Positions 7,947 to 16,642 of a DNA stretch of 64,000 nt are shown in pieces. The position numbers were made by a program, and so were the translations under genes. The notes beneath the pieces were generated by a model, which was not told the origin of the DNA, did no database searches, and saw only the letters and a list, made by a program, of their open reading frames with translations. This stretch comes from Flavobacterium sp. CF136. Its GTDB lineage: Bacteria; Bacteroidota; Bacteroidia; Flavobacteriales; Flavobacteriaceae. Where the stretch lies: the NCBI RefSeq assembly GCF_000282055.1, contig NZ_AKJZ01000107.1, forward strand, positions 1 through 64,000, given 5' to 3'. Within the stretch, counting starts at the first letter, position 1, and each line of letters begins with the position of its first letter.

Positions 7947-10130
7947 ATGAAAAAAACATTTTTAATTTTATTATTCTTAATTTCTGGTTTAACAGTAAGT
8001 GCCCAATCTTATACAGGCTATTTTCATGATAATTATGCGGGGGTACAAAGTGTGCTTTTTAATCCGGCATCTATAGCTGATTCTCGTTTTAAAACTGATA
8101 TTAATTTATTTTCTGTCAGTGGCTCTGTAGCGAATGACTTGTATGGTGTTCGATTTTTTGATATTTTAAAAAAAGATTATAATATTGACAGAGATGCCAA
8201 AATTACTCCGTCAAATGCAAATAATGGCCGTGCTAATTTTGATATTATGGGGCCATCATTCATGTTTAATATTGCTCCAAAACACACATTGGCAGTTTTT
8301 ACAAGAGCAAGATCTATAACTAACCTAAGAGATATTAATGGAAACCTTATTGATCAGGTTAAAGATGGTTTAGATCAGGCGAGCAATTTTAACCTTAATG
8401 CAGGTAATGCAAAAGGAGCTTCGAATTCATGGGGAGAATTAGGTATTTCTTATGCCGCTGTTTTATACCAAAACAACCAGCATTTTTTAAAGGTAGGTTT
8501 AACAGCCAAATATCTGCAAGGTGGTGTAAACGGATATATTCAGGGAAAAGATGTTAACGTAACTTATGTTGAAAATAATATAAATCCTAAAGCCGGAGCT
8601 TTGATTTCTAATGGAGAAATTACCATTGGTGCAAGTCAGGATTTTGAAGCCAATGAAGATTATAAGTTTGATGCTAATTCAAGAGGATTTGGTTTTGATT
8701 TAGGGCTTGTTTACGAATGGAGACCTAATTATGCAGATTATGATTTAAATAATGCAAAACCTGCAGATAATAACTTTAGGGATTTAAATAAATATAAAGT
8801 GCGTTTTGGATTGTCTGTTACAGATATTGGATCGATAGATTATAAAAATAAAAAACAGGATACGTATAATGTAAATGGTGTCGTAACACAGCAAATGATT
8901 GATGATGCAGACAATTTGTATGATTTCCTAAATGAACATTATACTAAAACGTCAACTTCAAAAGGAGCAAAAACAAATTTGCCAACTGCGCTTCACGCTG
9001 ATGTAGATTGGAATATGTACAAAAAATTCTATCTGAACCTGAATGGTGACATTAATATGGTTTCTACGAATAAACTTAACGCTTACGGGATTGCCGACAG
9101 GGTATCTTTGACACCTCGTTATGAAAGCAGATGGTTTAGTTTTTATGTACCAATGACATGGATGGAATATAGCGGAATGCAGGTAGGTTCAGGAATTAGA
9201 CTGGGAGCTTTCTTTGTTGGTTCAGGGTCTGTGCTTAGTAATGTAGTTTCTAAAGAATCAAAAGGGGCTGACTTTCATGTTGGTATGAAGATTCCGGTTT
9301 ATGAAAAGAAATTTAAAGATACTGACGGAGATGGTGTTATTGATAAAGAAGATGGTTGTAAAAAAGTAGCAGGACCAGTTGAAAACCATGGTTGTCCTTG
9401 GCTGGATACAGATGGAGATAAAGTTTTTGATAAAGATGATACATGTCCTGAAATTGCTGGTCCGGTAGAAAATAAAGGTTGTCCATGGAAAGATTCTGAC
9501 GGGGATACTTTACTGGATAATGCTGATGCTTGTCCTACAGTTGCGGGTCCGATAGAAAATAAAGGATGCCCTTGGAAAGATACTGATAAAGATAGCGTTT
9601 TGGATAAAGACGATGCCTGCCCAGAAGTTGCCGGTTTAGTTGAAAACAGAGGATGCCCGAATTTGGATACTGACAAAGATGGCGTTCTGGATAAAGATGA
9701 TGCTTGTCCTGCAATTGCCGGTCCTGCAGAAAATAAAGGCTGCCCGGTAGTTAGTAAAGCTGTATTGGAACAATTAAAAGTAGAAGCTAAATCTATTTTC
9801 TTTACATCTGGTAAGGCTGTTTTAAGCAATGCTAATAATGATGAAACTTCAACAAGATTAGATGCTATCAAAGAAATTTTGAAAAACTATCCAAATGCTA
9901 AATTTGCAATCAATGGACATACTGATAATGTAGGAAATGCTAAAGCGAACCAAAAATTATCAGAAGTAAGAGCAAAAGTTGTTATGGATGCCTTAATTGC
10001 AAAAGGAGTTAATCCTGCAAATTTAACTTCTCAGGGATTTGGAGCTACAAAACCGGTTAAGTCAAATAAAACAGCTGCAGGAAGAGCTGAGAACAGAAGA
10101 ACCGAGATTGTATATTTAGGTAATTTTTAA
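7947..10130 (+). CDS. DUF5723 - thrombospondin type 3 repeat - OmpA family protein
   Basis: A 727-residue outer membrane protein. Signal peptide (residues 1-20, ending VSAQ), DUF5723 region (about 21-455) paralogous to the 209-1540 product, then five thrombospondin type 3-like calcium-binding repeats (about 457-600), each DxDxDxxxDxxDxCP...GP.EN.GCP of 27-28 residues, and an OmpA-like peptidoglycan-binding domain (about 608-727) with INGHTDNVG, LSEVRAKVV, GFG and GRAENRRTEI. The OmpA end should grip peptidoglycan while the N-terminal part sits in the outer membrane; the repeats form a stiff Ca-dependent spacer with paired cysteines. A terminator follows at 10151-10182. The fourth repeat has DTDKDS, slightly degenerate for calcium. 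Family call firm; biological role unknown. Confidence 0.92.
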   Translation: MKKTFLILLFLISGLTVSAQSYTGYFHDNYAGVQSVLFNPASIADSRFKTDINLFSVSGSVANDLYGVRFFDILKKDYNIDRDAKITPSNANNGRANFDIMGPSFMFNIAPKHTLAVFTRARSITNLRDINGNLIDQVKDGLDQASNFNLNAGNAKGASNSWGELGISYAAVLYQNNQHFLKVGLTAKYLQGGVNGYIQGKDVNVTYVENNINPKAGALISNGEITIGASQDFEANEDYKFDANSRGFGFDLGLVYEWRPNYADYDLNNAKPADNNFRDLNKYKVRFGLSVTDIGSIDYKNKKQDTYNVNGVVTQQMIDDADNLYDFLNEHYTKTSTSKGAKTNLPTALHADVDWNMYKKFYLNLNGDINMVSTNKLNAYGIADRVSLTPRYESRWFSFYVPMTWMEYSGMQVGSGIRLGAFFVGSGSVLSNVVSKESKGADFHVGMKIPVYEKKFKDTDGDGVIDKEDGCKKVAGPVENHGCPWLDTDGDKVFDKDDTCPEIAGPVENKGCPWKDSDGDTLLDNADACPTVAGPIENKGCPWKDTDKDSVLDKDDACPEVAGLVENRGCPNLDTDKDGVLDKDDACPAIAGPAENKGCPVVSKAVLEQLKVEAKSIFFTSGKAVLSNANNDETSTRLDAIKEILKNYPNAKFAINGHTDNVGNAKANQKLSEVRAKVVMDALIAKGVNPANLTSQGFGATKPVKSNKTAAGRAENRRTEIVYLGNF

Positions 10131-10150
10131 TCGCAATTGAATATAATATC

Positions 10151-10182
10151 AAAAAGCCATTCTTAATTGAGTGGCTTTTTTT
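10151..10182 (+). terminator. Rho-independent terminator
   Basis: AAAAAGCCA (10151-10159) pairs with TGGCTTTTT (10172-10180), followed by more T. It ends the DUF5723-OmpA gene 20 bases after its stop. Confidence 0.82.
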
Positions 10183-10189
10183 ATTTTTG
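10182..10189 (+). promoter_or_regulatory. Candidate -7 box of pyrF
   Basis: TATTTTTG matches TAnnTTTG and abuts the preceding terminator, about 55 bases before the pyrF ATG. No clear -33 TTTG is seen because the terminator stem occupies that position. Confidence 0.35.
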
Positions 10190-10243
10190 CATACTTTCCA
10201 AAAAAACAAGATTTCTTTAAATTAGAAGAACTAAAAAAACAAG

Positions 10244-11071
10244 ATGACAACACAACAGCTGCACGAACAAATTCTTCAGAAAAAATCATTTTTATGCGTT
10301 GGATTAGACCCTGATTTAACCAAGATTCCACCTCATTTATTAGAAACCGAAGATCCTATTTTCGAATTCAATAAAGCTATAATCGATGCAACACACGATT
10401 TGACTGTGGGATATAAACCAAATACTGCTTTTTTTGAAGCATATGGCATAAAAGGGTGGCTTTCGCTTCAAAAAACAATCAATTACATCAACGATAATTA
10501 TCCTGATATATTTACTATTGCCGATGCAAAACGCGGAGATATCGGAAATACTTCGAGCATGTATGCAAAAGCTTTTTTCGAAGATTTGAATTTTGACAGC
10601 GTAACCGTTGCACCATACATGGGCAAAGATTCTGTTGAGCCTTTTCTGGCTTTCGAGAATAAACATACAATTATGCTGGCTTTGACGTCAAATGAAGGAG
10701 CTTTCGATTTTCAAACATTAACTACAAACGGAAAAGAATTATACAAACAAGTTTTAGAAACTTCTAAAACATGGAAAAACAGTGAGAATTTAATGTATGT
10801 TGTTGGCGCGACCAAAGCAGAATATTTTACAGAAATCAGAAAAATTGTTCCGGACAGTTTCTTGTTAGTTCCCGGAATTGGCGCTCAGGGCGGAAGTTTA
10901 TCTGAAGTTTGTAAATATGGAATGAATGATAAAGTTGGTTTATTGGTAAATTCTGCCAGAGCAATTATTTATGCTTCAAAAGGAACGGATTTTGCTGAAA
11001 AGGCCAGGGAAGAAGCCTTGAAAGTACAACAGGAAATGGAGCAAATTTTAAATTCTAAGTTTCAGGTTTAA
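10244..11071 (+). CDS. pyrF: Orotidine 5'-phosphate decarboxylase (type 2)
   Basis: A 275-residue cytoplasmic enzyme that decarboxylates OMP to UMP in the last step of pyrimidine synthesis. The active-site motif is [11 protein letters not shown] (D94, K96, D99). The N-terminal [15 protein letters not shown] and [13 protein letters not shown] and the C-terminal [11 protein letters not shown] mark it as the longer type 2 (mycobacterial-like) form, usual in Bacteroidota, where type 1 enzymes are about 230 residues. It appears monocistronic, with its own promoter box right after the upstream terminator. All expected motifs are intact. Confidence 0.96.
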   Translation: MTTQQLHEQILQKKSFLCVGLDPDLTKIPPHLLETEDPIFEFNKAIIDATHDLTVGYKPNTAFFEAYGIKGWLSLQKTINYINDNYPDIFTIADAKRGDIGNTSSMYAKAFFEDLNFDSVTVAPYMGKDSVEPFLAFENKHTIMLALTSNEGAFDFQTLTTNGKELYKQVLETSKTWKNSENLMYVVGATKAEYFTEIRKIVPDSFLLVPGIGAQGGSLSEVCKYGMNDKVGLLVNSARAIIYASKGTDFAEKAREEALKVQQEMEQILNSKFQV

Positions 11072-11076
11072 AATTG

Positions 11077-11148
11077 TTAGCCACGAATTTCACGAATTAA
11101 CCCGAATTTATATTTCAATTTGTGAAAATTTGTGTAATTCGCGGTTAA
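11077..11148 (+). repeat. Intergenic inverted repeat, 'CACGAATT' family
   Basis: TTAGCCACGAATTTCACGAATT (positions 11077-11098) is nearly complementary to the segment ending at 11148 (AATTTGTGTAATTCGCGGTTAA read as its complement). The arms match at about four of every five positions. Such CACGAATT...AATTCGTGG elements are scattered between genes in Flavobacterium genomes. It may form a hairpin at the 3' end of the pyrF transcript. Confidence 0.7.
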
Positions 11149-11205
11149 AAAAATACAGTTAAATTACCACAATTCGAATAACTTGAAACAATAATAACTT
11201 GAAAT

Positions 11206-12006
11206 TTGAAACCACTTTTAGATCAACTCGGTATTTCGCATTCTTTTGAAGAGTCTCCAAAACGTATTATTTCGTTGGTTCCTTCTCAAACCGAATTATT
11301 ATATGATTTAGGTTTAGAAGAAAAAATCATCGGAATAACAAAGTTCTGCGTACATCCGTATCATTTAAAATCAACCAAGAAAGTTGTTGGCGGGACAAAA
11401 AAGATTCATTTTGAGAAAATAAAATTATTACAGCCGGATATTATCATTTGTAATAAAGAAGAGAATACACGGGAAATAGTGGAACAATTAAGTCAGATTT
11501 GCCCTGTTTGGGTTACAAATATCATTACAATTGAAGATAATTTTCAGATGATTTCAGATTTCGGTCAACTCTTTAATTGCCGGACTGAAGCCCAGAAATG
11601 GAACAATAAATTAACTTTCGCTTTAAGCGAGTTTAAAAAATATGTCCAGGATATACCAGTAAAAAAAGCAGCTTATTTTATTTGGAAGAATCCATATATG
11701 GTTGCAGGAAAGGATACTTATATCAATGAATTATTAAAACTGAATCATTTTCAGAATATCTACGAAGATAAAGGGCGTTATCCTGAAATTGAACTTAAAA
11801 AAATGCGTATCGAAGGTGATCCGGATTTGGTTTTACTTTCATCAGAGCCATATCCTTTTAAGGAAGAAGATGCTTTTGAAATTGGACGTTTTACACATCA
11901 TGCCAAAACTATTTTTGTGGATGGAGAAATGTTCTCCTGGCATGGAAGCCGATTACTAAAGGCTTTTCCGTATTTTAAATTACTGCACGAAAGATTAGGA
12001 AATTAG
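11206..12006 (+). CDS. Periplasmic-binding-protein-fold metal/cobalamin binding protein (BtuF-like)
   Basis: A 266-residue single-domain protein of the helical-backbone metal receptor superfamily: PKRIISLVPSQTELLYDLGL, IIGITKFCVHP, VGGTKKIHFEKI, LQPDIIICNKEENT and a late DGEMFSWHGSRL. This resembles the cobalamin-binding/BtuF-like proteins. No signal peptide or lipobox is visible, so it may act in the cytoplasm or be exported another way; no ABC permease or ATPase is adjacent. The only possible start in frame is the TTG at 11206, because a TGA lies at 11200-11202 and the next Met is far inside the fold. The start region AACTTGAAATTTGAAACC resembles a dispersed repeat (see 12012-12181). Family call good; ligand unknown. 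Confidence 0.8.
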   Translation: MKPLLDQLGISHSFEESPKRIISLVPSQTELLYDLGLEEKIIGITKFCVHPYHLKSTKKVVGGTKKIHFEKIKLLQPDIIICNKEENTREIVEQLSQICPVWVTNIITIEDNFQMISDFGQLFNCRTEAQKWNNKLTFALSEFKKYVQDIPVKKAAYFIWKNPYMVAGKDTYINELLKLNHFQNIYEDKGRYPEIELKKMRIEGDPDLVLLSSEPYPFKEEDAFEIGRFTHHAKTIFVDGEMFSWHGSRLLKAFPYFKLLHERLGN

Positions 12007-12011
12007 TTTAA

Positions 12012-12181
12012 AGTTTTCTTTGTTTAAGGTTTCAAGTTTTTTGGATTGTATTTTTTTAATCGTAAAGTTTGCTAAGATTTTGCAAGGTTCGCAAAGGAAT
12101 ATATTTGCATTTTAGGTAAATTTTGTGCGGTTAATATTTATGCTCAAAGTCAAACAACTTGAAACCTGAAACAAAGAAAAC
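12012..12181 (+). repeat. Intergenic inverted-repeat element, 'AACTTGAAACC' family
   Basis: The left arm 12012-12038 (AGTTTTCTTTG, then TTTAAGGTTTCAAGTT) is almost the exact complement of the right arm 12156-12181 (AACTTGAAACCTGAAACAAA, then GAAAA); I count one mismatch over about 26 bases. The 117 bases between them are non-coding and include TTTGCTAAGATTTTGCAAGG and TTCGCAAAGG. The unit AACTTGAAA also appears upstream at 11180-11212. It has no coding capacity and looks like a small non-autonomous mobile repeat. Confidence 0.72.
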
Positions 12182-12206
12182 CTGAAACAAAATTTGCACA
12201 AAAAGA

Positions 12207-12233
12207 ATGCCGGCATCTGGAAGACGCCGGCAT
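12207..12233 (-). terminator. GC-rich hairpin, possible terminator for the gene at 12421-13965
   Basis: ATGCCGGC (12207-12214) pairs perfectly with GCCGGCAT (12226-12233). On the minus strand it is followed by TTCTTTTTG, so it could end transcription of the minus-strand gene, though it lies 190 bases past that stop. The rest of the gap 12234-12420 is AT-rich and shows nothing I can name. Confidence 0.45.
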
Positions 12234-12420
12234 CATTTAACTAACCAAAACCAAAATAATAAATAACCAGTTTATTACATTACAAAGGTCAGATATATTT
12301 AAAGGTTTTGCTGTTAAGGTTTTGTTATTACTTTGTTGGACATAAGTTAAGATTTTTTAAAACGCTTTTTTGAGCCCTCAGGAGCATGAAAATAGCCTCT
12401 AGTCAGATTCGTCATCAGTT

Positions 12421-13965
12421 TTAACGACTATTTAATTTTGCCTTTTCTTTCATTATATCAGCAATTTTTCTGTTTTCTATTTTACTTTCCAGCCAGGAAA
12501 TAATATCTAAATATAGGAAGGCCCTTTTTTCATAAGTGTTTTTTTCCAATTCAATAAAGCGTTCCCGCATCTTAATAAATTCTTTTTTAATATCGGTGGG
12601 ATAGAAATTATTCAGGTTTTTCAGGAATTTAATGATTTCTTTTTGAACTTCGTGCAAATCATTCATTTTCAATAAAAACTTGTAAGTGTTTTTCAAATGA
12701 TTTTCTAAATAATAATCTTTTCCAAGCTCATAATGTACAATCAACGACAAAATACGTGCAAAGCACATTAAGTCTTCGCGCATCGTTAAGTTTTTGTTAT
12801 TAATGATTTTGTCTAAATAAAATATAGATTCATTATACTTTTCATTCCCAAAATAAATACAGGCAATTTTATAATAAAACAACATTTCATGATGTTCATC
12901 AAGGTGTTCGCTGTGTAATTTTATTTTGTCTAAAATTTCAGGAATCAAATATTCGCTTTCGGCAAAAGTTCCTTCCAGAATATGATAATTTAACTTGTTA
13001 TTATACACATATAAGAAGGATAGTGATGCAATATTATCGTTAACAGGGAATTTGGGATCTTCAATAGTTTCTTCTAAAAGCGTTAAATATTTCTTGAAAT
13101 TTGATTTGTATTTCAACATATAAAGAGACTCTAAAAAATAATGGTTCCCTTTTAGGAAAAACACAGGATTCTGATAAATCATATTTGGATTATCATAAAA
13201 AAGCCGAACCCATTTATAGGCATATTTATAACTTGCGAGGAAATCCTGAACAAGGAAACTGCGCCAAAGATTAGCATTATAGAACCAGTACTTTTCTCTG
13301 AAACCAAACTTGCTTTCGTCTAATTTTGAAATGTGTTTATTGAAGTAATCATCAATATACTTGTATTCCTCATCACTTTTTACATAGCCGGTTTTAAGCA
13401 TGATTCCGTATAATTGAAGCGATAAATTTGATAATTTGCTTGAAATGGTATTTCGATAATTTAATTCTTTGGCCTGAATAACCAATTCATCAGCGCGCCC
13501 CTGAATACTTCGTGTAATATATTGTGATTCGATAAGTTTTTCGAATTCGACAATTTCATACGCCATGTATTTTTCGTCATTTTCAAGTGCTATAATTTTG
13601 GTCTTATCCAGAATTTTTAAACTCTGTTTGTATAATCCTTTATTATACAGAATTACAGCAAAATCAATTTGCTCCCGTAATTGATATCGAATGTTCTGAC
13701 TGGGAATGTTTAAACGTATGCTAACTAAAATCTGTTTGTATAGATATGATTTTAAGTTAGATAGCTGTACTTTCTTGATGATTCCGCTTTTTAAAATAAG
13801 TCTTTCATCATAGGTTTCCGATTTATCTAAAATATTAAATAATTCAATGAATTTAGTGTTCGAACTCGTTTCTAATCGGCTTGCAAAAATTTTAAACTGT
13901 CTTTTTTCAGATTTTGAAAGGGATTTGATCAGAACAAATAAGAAATCTTTTTGATGGTTAGCCAT
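12421..13965 (-). CDS. Hypothetical helical-repeat (TPR-like) cytoplasmic protein
   Basis: A 514-residue protein without signal peptide or membrane segment. It opens with DFLFVLIKSLSKSEKRQFKI, a conserved start among large Bacteroidota proteins of unknown function, and is almost all alpha-helical, with TPR-like helix pairs (QLREQIDFAVILYNKGLYKQ; EMLFYYKIACIYFGNEKYNE). Codon use matches its neighbours. It stands alone between a non-coding repeat block and the divergent leuA promoter region. A protein-protein interaction scaffold is the most likely role, but this is inference from fold type only. Confidence 0.75.
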   Translation of the reverse strand: MANHQKDFLFVLIKSLSKSEKRQFKIFASRLETSSNTKFIELFNILDKSETYDERLILKSGIIKKVQLSNLKSYLYKQILVSIRLNIPSQNIRYQLREQIDFAVILYNKGLYKQSLKILDKTKIIALENDEKYMAYEIVEFEKLIESQYITRSIQGRADELVIQAKELNYRNTISSKLSNLSLQLYGIMLKTGYVKSDEEYKYIDDYFNKHISKLDESKFGFREKYWFYNANLWRSFLVQDFLASYKYAYKWVRLFYDNPNMIYQNPVFFLKGNHYFLESLYMLKYKSNFKKYLTLLEETIEDPKFPVNDNIASLSFLYVYNNKLNYHILEGTFAESEYLIPEILDKIKLHSEHLDEHHEMLFYYKIACIYFGNEKYNESIFYLDKIINNKNLTMREDLMCFARILSLIVHYELGKDYYLENHLKNTYKFLLKMNDLHEVQKEIIKFLKNLNNFYPTDIKKEFIKMRERFIELEKNTYEKRAFLYLDIISWLESKIENRKIADIMKEKAKLNSR

Positions 13966-14077
13966 TGTAAAATATAATAATGTAACTTACTGGTTTTTAG
14001 TTGTTTAATACGTTATAAATTGTTTTATGAACAGTATAATTTCATTAAAATGAATTTCATACTGAAGTAGTACAATA

Positions 14078-14085
14078 TATATTTG
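14078..14085 (+). promoter_or_regulatory. Candidate leuA promoter -7 box with a nearby palindrome
   Basis: TATATTTG fits TAnnTTTG and lies 29 bases before the ATG. Just upstream, 14041-14054 is TTCATT-AA-AATGAA, a perfect 6-bp inverted repeat that could be an operator. A clear -33 TTTG is not visible. No leucine-rich leader peptide is seen here, unlike before ilvD. Confidence 0.4.
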
Positions 14086-14114
14086 TTATCAAGATGTGAA
14101 ATTACATTAAATAA

Positions 14115-15296
14115 ATGAATATGAATAGAGAGAAAGTTCAAATTTTTGACACCACTTTGCGTGATGGAGAACAGGTTCCGGGATGTAAGTTAGATACTAA
14201 ACAAAAATTAGTTATCGCTGAACGACTTGACAAAATGGGAGTTGATATCATCGAGGCAGGTTTTCCTGTGTCAAGTCCGGGCGATTTTTTATCGGTCTCT
14301 GAGATTTGTAAAATCGTAGAGAATGCAACCGTCTGCGGACTGACAAGAGCCGTAAAAAACGACATTGATGTTGCTGCAGCTGCTTTAAAGCATGCTAAGA
14401 AACCAAGGATCCACACCGGAATCGGAACTTCACAATCTCATATACTCCATAAATTAAACACTACTCCGGAAGATATTATTGCCAGAGCAAAATTTGCAGT
14501 TTCTCATGCTAAATCTTATGTCGAAGATGTTGAGTTTTATGCAGAAGATGCCGGTAGAACTGATAATGCTTTTTTAGCGAAGGTTTGTGAAGAAGTAATC
14601 AAATCAGGAGCGACTGTATTAAATATCCCGGATACAACAGGATATTGTCTGCCTGAAGAATATGGAGCAAAAATTAAGTATTTAAAAGAAAACGTAAAAG
14701 GTATTGAAAATGTAATTCTTTCATGCCACTGTCATAATGATTTAGGAATGGCAACTGCAAACTCAATTTCGGGTGCTATAAATGGAGCCAGACAAATTGA
14801 ATGTACAATAAATGGTATTGGCGAGAGAGCCGGAAATACAGCACTTGAAGAAGTAGTGATGATTTTTAAACAGCATCCTTACTTAAATTTAGATACCAAT
14901 ATCAATACCAGGGAATTAAACGAAATGAGCCGTTTGGTTTCTGAAAGCATGGGAATGATTGTACAGCCTAATAAAGCTATTGTTGGAGCAAATGCTTTTG
15001 CTCACAGTTCGGGGATTCACCAGGACGGAGTAATCAAAAACAGAGCAACTTACGAAATAATGGATCCGTTGGATGTTGGTGTAAATGAATCTTCGATTAT
15101 CCTTACAGCCAGAAGTGGTAGAGCTGCATTGGCTTATCGCGCTAAAAAAGTAGGTTATGAACTTACAAAAGTACAGTTGGATATCGTATATATTGAGTTC
15201 TTGAAATTTGCAGATATTAAAAAAGAAGTTTTAGACGAAGATATTCATCAAATTATAGAAGCATCTAAAATTCAGGGGGATTTAATAAGAAATTAA
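14115..15296 (+). CDS. leuA: 2-isopropylmalate synthase, short form
   Basis: Condenses acetyl-CoA with 2-oxoisovalerate in the first committed step of leucine synthesis. The HMGL-like catalytic barrel is complete: [13 protein letters not shown] (residues 11-23, R16/D17), [15 protein letters not shown] with the metal-binding histidines, NGIGERAGN, and the family's HSSGIHQDG. The protein stops at 393 residues, whereas classical LeuA is about 510, so the C-terminal LeuA dimer (leucine-binding allosteric) domain is absent. Short LeuA forms occur across Bacteroidota. It may start at 14115 or at the second ATG (14121). leuB follows 43 bases downstream; leuC and leuD are not in the window. A homocitrate synthase-like role is possible but the neighbours favour LeuA. 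Confidence 0.9.
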   Translation: MNMNREKVQIFDTTLRDGEQVPGCKLDTKQKLVIAERLDKMGVDIIEAGFPVSSPGDFLSVSEICKIVENATVCGLTRAVKNDIDVAAAALKHAKKPRIHTGIGTSQSHILHKLNTTPEDIIARAKFAVSHAKSYVEDVEFYAEDAGRTDNAFLAKVCEEVIKSGATVLNIPDTTGYCLPEEYGAKIKYLKENVKGIENVILSCHCHNDLGMATANSISGAINGARQIECTINGIGERAGNTALEEVVMIFKQHPYLNLDTNINTRELNEMSRLVSESMGMIVQPNKAIVGANAFAHSSGIHQDGVIKNRATYEIMDPLDVGVNESSIILTARSGRAALAYRAKKVGYELTKVQLDIVYIEFLKFADIKKEVLDEDIHQIIEASKIQGDLIRN

Positions 15297-15339
15297 ATTT
15301 AGAAAAATAAAATTTTAAATACATAAAGAACGAGGCATT

Positions 15340-16458
15340 ATGAATTTGAAAATAGCAGTTTTAGGAGGAGACGGAATTGGACCGGAAGTAATTTTGCAAG
15401 CCAAAAAAGCTTTATATGCAATTGGTGAAGTGTATAATCATGAGTTTGTTTTTGAAGAAGCCCTGATGGGAGCTATTGCTATTGACAAAACAGGAAATCC
15501 GCTTCCTGAACAAACATTAAATCTTTGTTTAAATACAGATGCTGTTTTGTTTGGAGCGATTGGAGATCCTAAATATGATAACAACCCGAATGCAAAAGTC
15601 CGTCCGGAACAAGGATTATTAAAACTGCGTAAAGAATTGGGTTTATTTGCAAATATTCGTCCTATTAAACCTTATAAATCACTAATTGATTCTTCTCCAT
15701 TAAAAAGAGAAATTATTGAAGGAGCTGATTTTACTATTTTCAGAGAATTGACAGGTGGAGCTTATTTTGGAGCAAAAACATTAAATGAAGAAGGAACACA
15801 TGCTTCAGATTTATGTGAATATTCAGAAGAAGAAATTACCCGAATTGCACATTTAGCTTTTAAATCGGCACAAAACCGACGCAAAAAACTAACTATGGTA
15901 GATAAAGCAAATGTTTTGGAAACCTCAAGATTGTGGCGAAAAGTAGTTCAGAAAGTAAGTGAAAATTATCCTGATGTAGCTTTGGACTTTTTATTTGTTG
16001 ATAATGCAGCAATGCAGATTATCTTAAACCCAAAGCAGTTTGATGTGATTTTGACGGAAAATTTATTTGGAGATATTTTATCAGATGAAGCCAGTGTTAT
16101 TACCGGCTCTATTGGTTTATTGGCTTCGGCGTCTTTAGGTGAGAAAAATGCGCTTTTTGAACCAATCCATGGTTCTTACCCACAGGCAAAAGGAAAAAAT
16201 ATTGCTAATCCAATAGCTTCTATTTTATCGGCAGCGATGTTATTAGAGCATTTTGGATTGTTTAAAGAGGCAAATGTTATTTATAAAGCAGTCGAAAAAG
16301 CAATTGAATTTAAAGTAGTTACAGTAGATTTAAAAGCGGATTCAAAATTTGGAACTAATGAAGTTGGAGAATTTGTTTCAAACTTTATTTTCAGTAAAGA
16401 TGATTTGCTTTATTTTAATAATGATAACGTTCATATTGGACAATCAACGATTGTTTAA
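15340..16458 (+). CDS. leuB: 3-isopropylmalate dehydrogenase
   Basis: A 372-residue NAD-dependent enzyme that oxidises and decarboxylates 3-isopropylmalate to 2-oxoisocaproate. Visible family marks: LGGDGIGPEVI at the N-terminus, the substrate loop RPEQGLLKLRKELGLFANIRP, the tyrosine motif ELTGGAYFG, VDKANVLETSRLW, the metal/substrate aspartates in DFLFVDNAAMQ and LFGDILSDEAS, and EPIHGSYP for NAD. Length is normal. It lies 43 bases after leuA and is probably in the same transcript, ending before the ilv leader region at 16540-16696. Confidence 0.96.
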   Translation: MNLKIAVLGGDGIGPEVILQAKKALYAIGEVYNHEFVFEEALMGAIAIDKTGNPLPEQTLNLCLNTDAVLFGAIGDPKYDNNPNAKVRPEQGLLKLRKELGLFANIRPIKPYKSLIDSSPLKREIIEGADFTIFRELTGGAYFGAKTLNEEGTHASDLCEYSEEEITRIAHLAFKSAQNRRKKLTMVDKANVLETSRLWRKVVQKVSENYPDVALDFLFVDNAAMQIILNPKQFDVILTENLFGDILSDEASVITGSIGLLASASLGEKNALFEPIHGSYPQAKGKNIANPIASILSAAMLLEHFGLFKEANVIYKAVEKAIEFKVVTVDLKADSKFGTNEVGEFVSNFIFSKDDLLYFNNDNVHIGQSTIV

Positions 16459-16539
16459 AGTTTTTTGTTAAATGTTGAAATAAATAACAAGAAGTATTTA
16501 AAATGTTGAGATTTATTTTTTTAGTCCTATTAGTTTTTA

Positions 16540-16547
16540 TACTTTTG
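16540..16547 (+). promoter_or_regulatory. Candidate promoter -7 box of the ilv leader
   Basis: TACTTTTG fits TAnnTTTG and lies 18 bases before the leader peptide ATG, so transcription would start just upstream of the leader. The -33 region is T-rich without a clear TTTG. Confidence 0.45.
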
Positions 16548-16564
16548 TGACACCAAAAAAATAA

Positions 16565-16642
16565 ATGATGCAAATCTCAATTATTATTACTTCTGTCATT
16601 GTTGTCAATGTGTATAGCACATTTGCATCGGGAATGGTATAA
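16565..16642 (+). CDS. ilv operon leader peptide (25 aa)
   Basis: A tiny reading frame, ATG at 16565 and TAA at 16640-16642, reading MMQISIIITSVIVVNVYSTF then ASGMV. Within residues 4-16 it has five Ile and four Val codons, the amino acids made by the operon that follows. It is followed 24 bases later by a perfect terminator hairpin and then ilvD. This is the layout of ribosome-mediated attenuation, as in the enterobacterial ilv leaders. The peptide itself probably has no function; its translation is the sensor. Confidence 0.82.
   Translation: MMQISIIITSVIVVNVYSTFASGMV

Noticed and set aside
9316-9750. CRISPR-like periodic repeat
   Set aside because: The 81-84-base period is explained by protein repeats in frame; there are no identical repeats with unique spacers.
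9299-9871. 190-codon minus-strand frame inside the DUF5723-OmpA gene
   Set aside because: It is the antisense shadow of the regular repeat region; the plus strand encodes clear thrombospondin type 3 repeats and OmpA motifs.
10149-10331. 60-codon minus-strand frame before pyrF
   Set aside because: Covers a terminator and the pyrF start; no protein features.
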